From Pseudomonadota bacterium (GTDB taxonomy: Bacteria; Pseudomonadota; Alphaproteobacteria; Rhizobiales; Hyphomicrobiaceae), in contig JAEYPL010000058.1 of assembly GCA_023410905.1 (NCBI GenBank), positions 1-5,753 of the forward strand: a stretch of DNA of 5,753 nucleotides, in the 5' to 3' direction. A program made the position numbers and the translations under genes. The notes beneath the pieces are model-generated. The model worked only from the letters and a program-made list of their open reading frames with translations, was not told where the DNA came from and searched no databases. Positions 5,610 through 5,753 of the stretch are shown in pieces. Within the stretch, counting starts at the first letter, position 1. Each line of letters starts with the position of its first letter.

Positions 5610-5753
5610 ATGAGCACACCCCGCCCCCGGCCCAAGGTTTTGACGCTGACGGAAGCCGCCGCTCAGCGCGTCAAAGCCATCATGGCCAGCAAGGGCCCCG
5701 CCGTCGCCGGTCTAAAGATCGGCGTGAAAAAGGGCGGCTGCGCGGGCATGGAA
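5610..5753 (+). CDS. sufA: A-type iron-sulfur carrier, SufA/IscA/HesB family (5' part only)
   Basis: The first 48 codons of an iron-sulfur cluster assembly protein are present; the rest lies beyond the window. VLTLTEAAAQRVKAIM (10-25) is the family opening, and LKIGVKKGGCAGME (35-48) contains Cys44, the first of three conserved cluster-binding cysteines. The CGC-type pair near the C terminus is not visible. Full members are about 110-130 residues and carry clusters from the SUF or ISC scaffold to apoproteins in the cytosol. ATG 5610 is preferred because GGAGAG (5600-5605) lies just upstream; an in-frame ATG at 5598 would overlap that site. Alphaproteobacterial paralogues commonly belong to suf loci, but no other suf gene is in view, so iscA or erpA naming remains possible. 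The leader implies separate control from the transporter pair. Confidence 0.9.
   Translation, partial: MSTPRPRPKVLTLTEAAAQRVKAIMASKGPAVAGLKIGVKKGGCAGME

Overview
The window looks like chromosomal DNA of a high-GC alphaproteobacterium, most likely of the order Hyphomicrobiales (Rhizobiales). This is an inference from gene content: a CarD/CdnL-type RNA polymerase regulator next to a 112-residue seven-iron ferredoxin (FdxA), an A-type iron-sulfur carrier of the alphaproteobacterial SufA kind, and high GC throughout. I see no mobile element, CRISPR array, rRNA or tRNA, and no obvious new multi-gene system. The more unusual points are a very long basic N-terminal tail on CarD, stem-loops directly upstream of two iron-sulfur genes, and a long non-coding gap between fdxA and carD.

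Layout. Bases 1-98 are the last codons of an unidentified rightward gene. It converges on carD (180-1376, minus), and a strong terminator readable in both directions (121-153) lies between them. Upstream of carD is a 522-base non-coding stretch (1377-1898) with an intrinsic-terminator-like hairpin on the minus strand. fdxA follows (1899-2237, minus), with a stem-loop just upstream of its ribosome binding site. A second non-coding stretch (2238-2706) ends in a good minus-strand terminator for the next gene, an exported DUF302 protein (2707-3186, minus). A 184-base divergent spacer separates this from a rightward pair of membrane transporter genes: a DMT/EamA exporter (3371-4291) and an MFS transporter (4288-5490), which overlap by four bases. 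After a 119-base leader with an operator-like dyad and a hairpin, the start of sufA (5610-5753) runs off the window edge.

How the genes relate. carD and fdxA lie in the same direction, an arrangement I recall as common in this order. CarD would act on RNA polymerase at promoters, and FdxA is a small electron carrier. SufA would load iron-sulfur clusters onto targets that could include ferredoxins, but it is about 3.4 kb away and on the other strand, so no operon link is implied. The two transporter genes look translationally coupled, and their substrates cannot be told from sequence. The DUF302 protein has its own terminator and is transcribed away from them.
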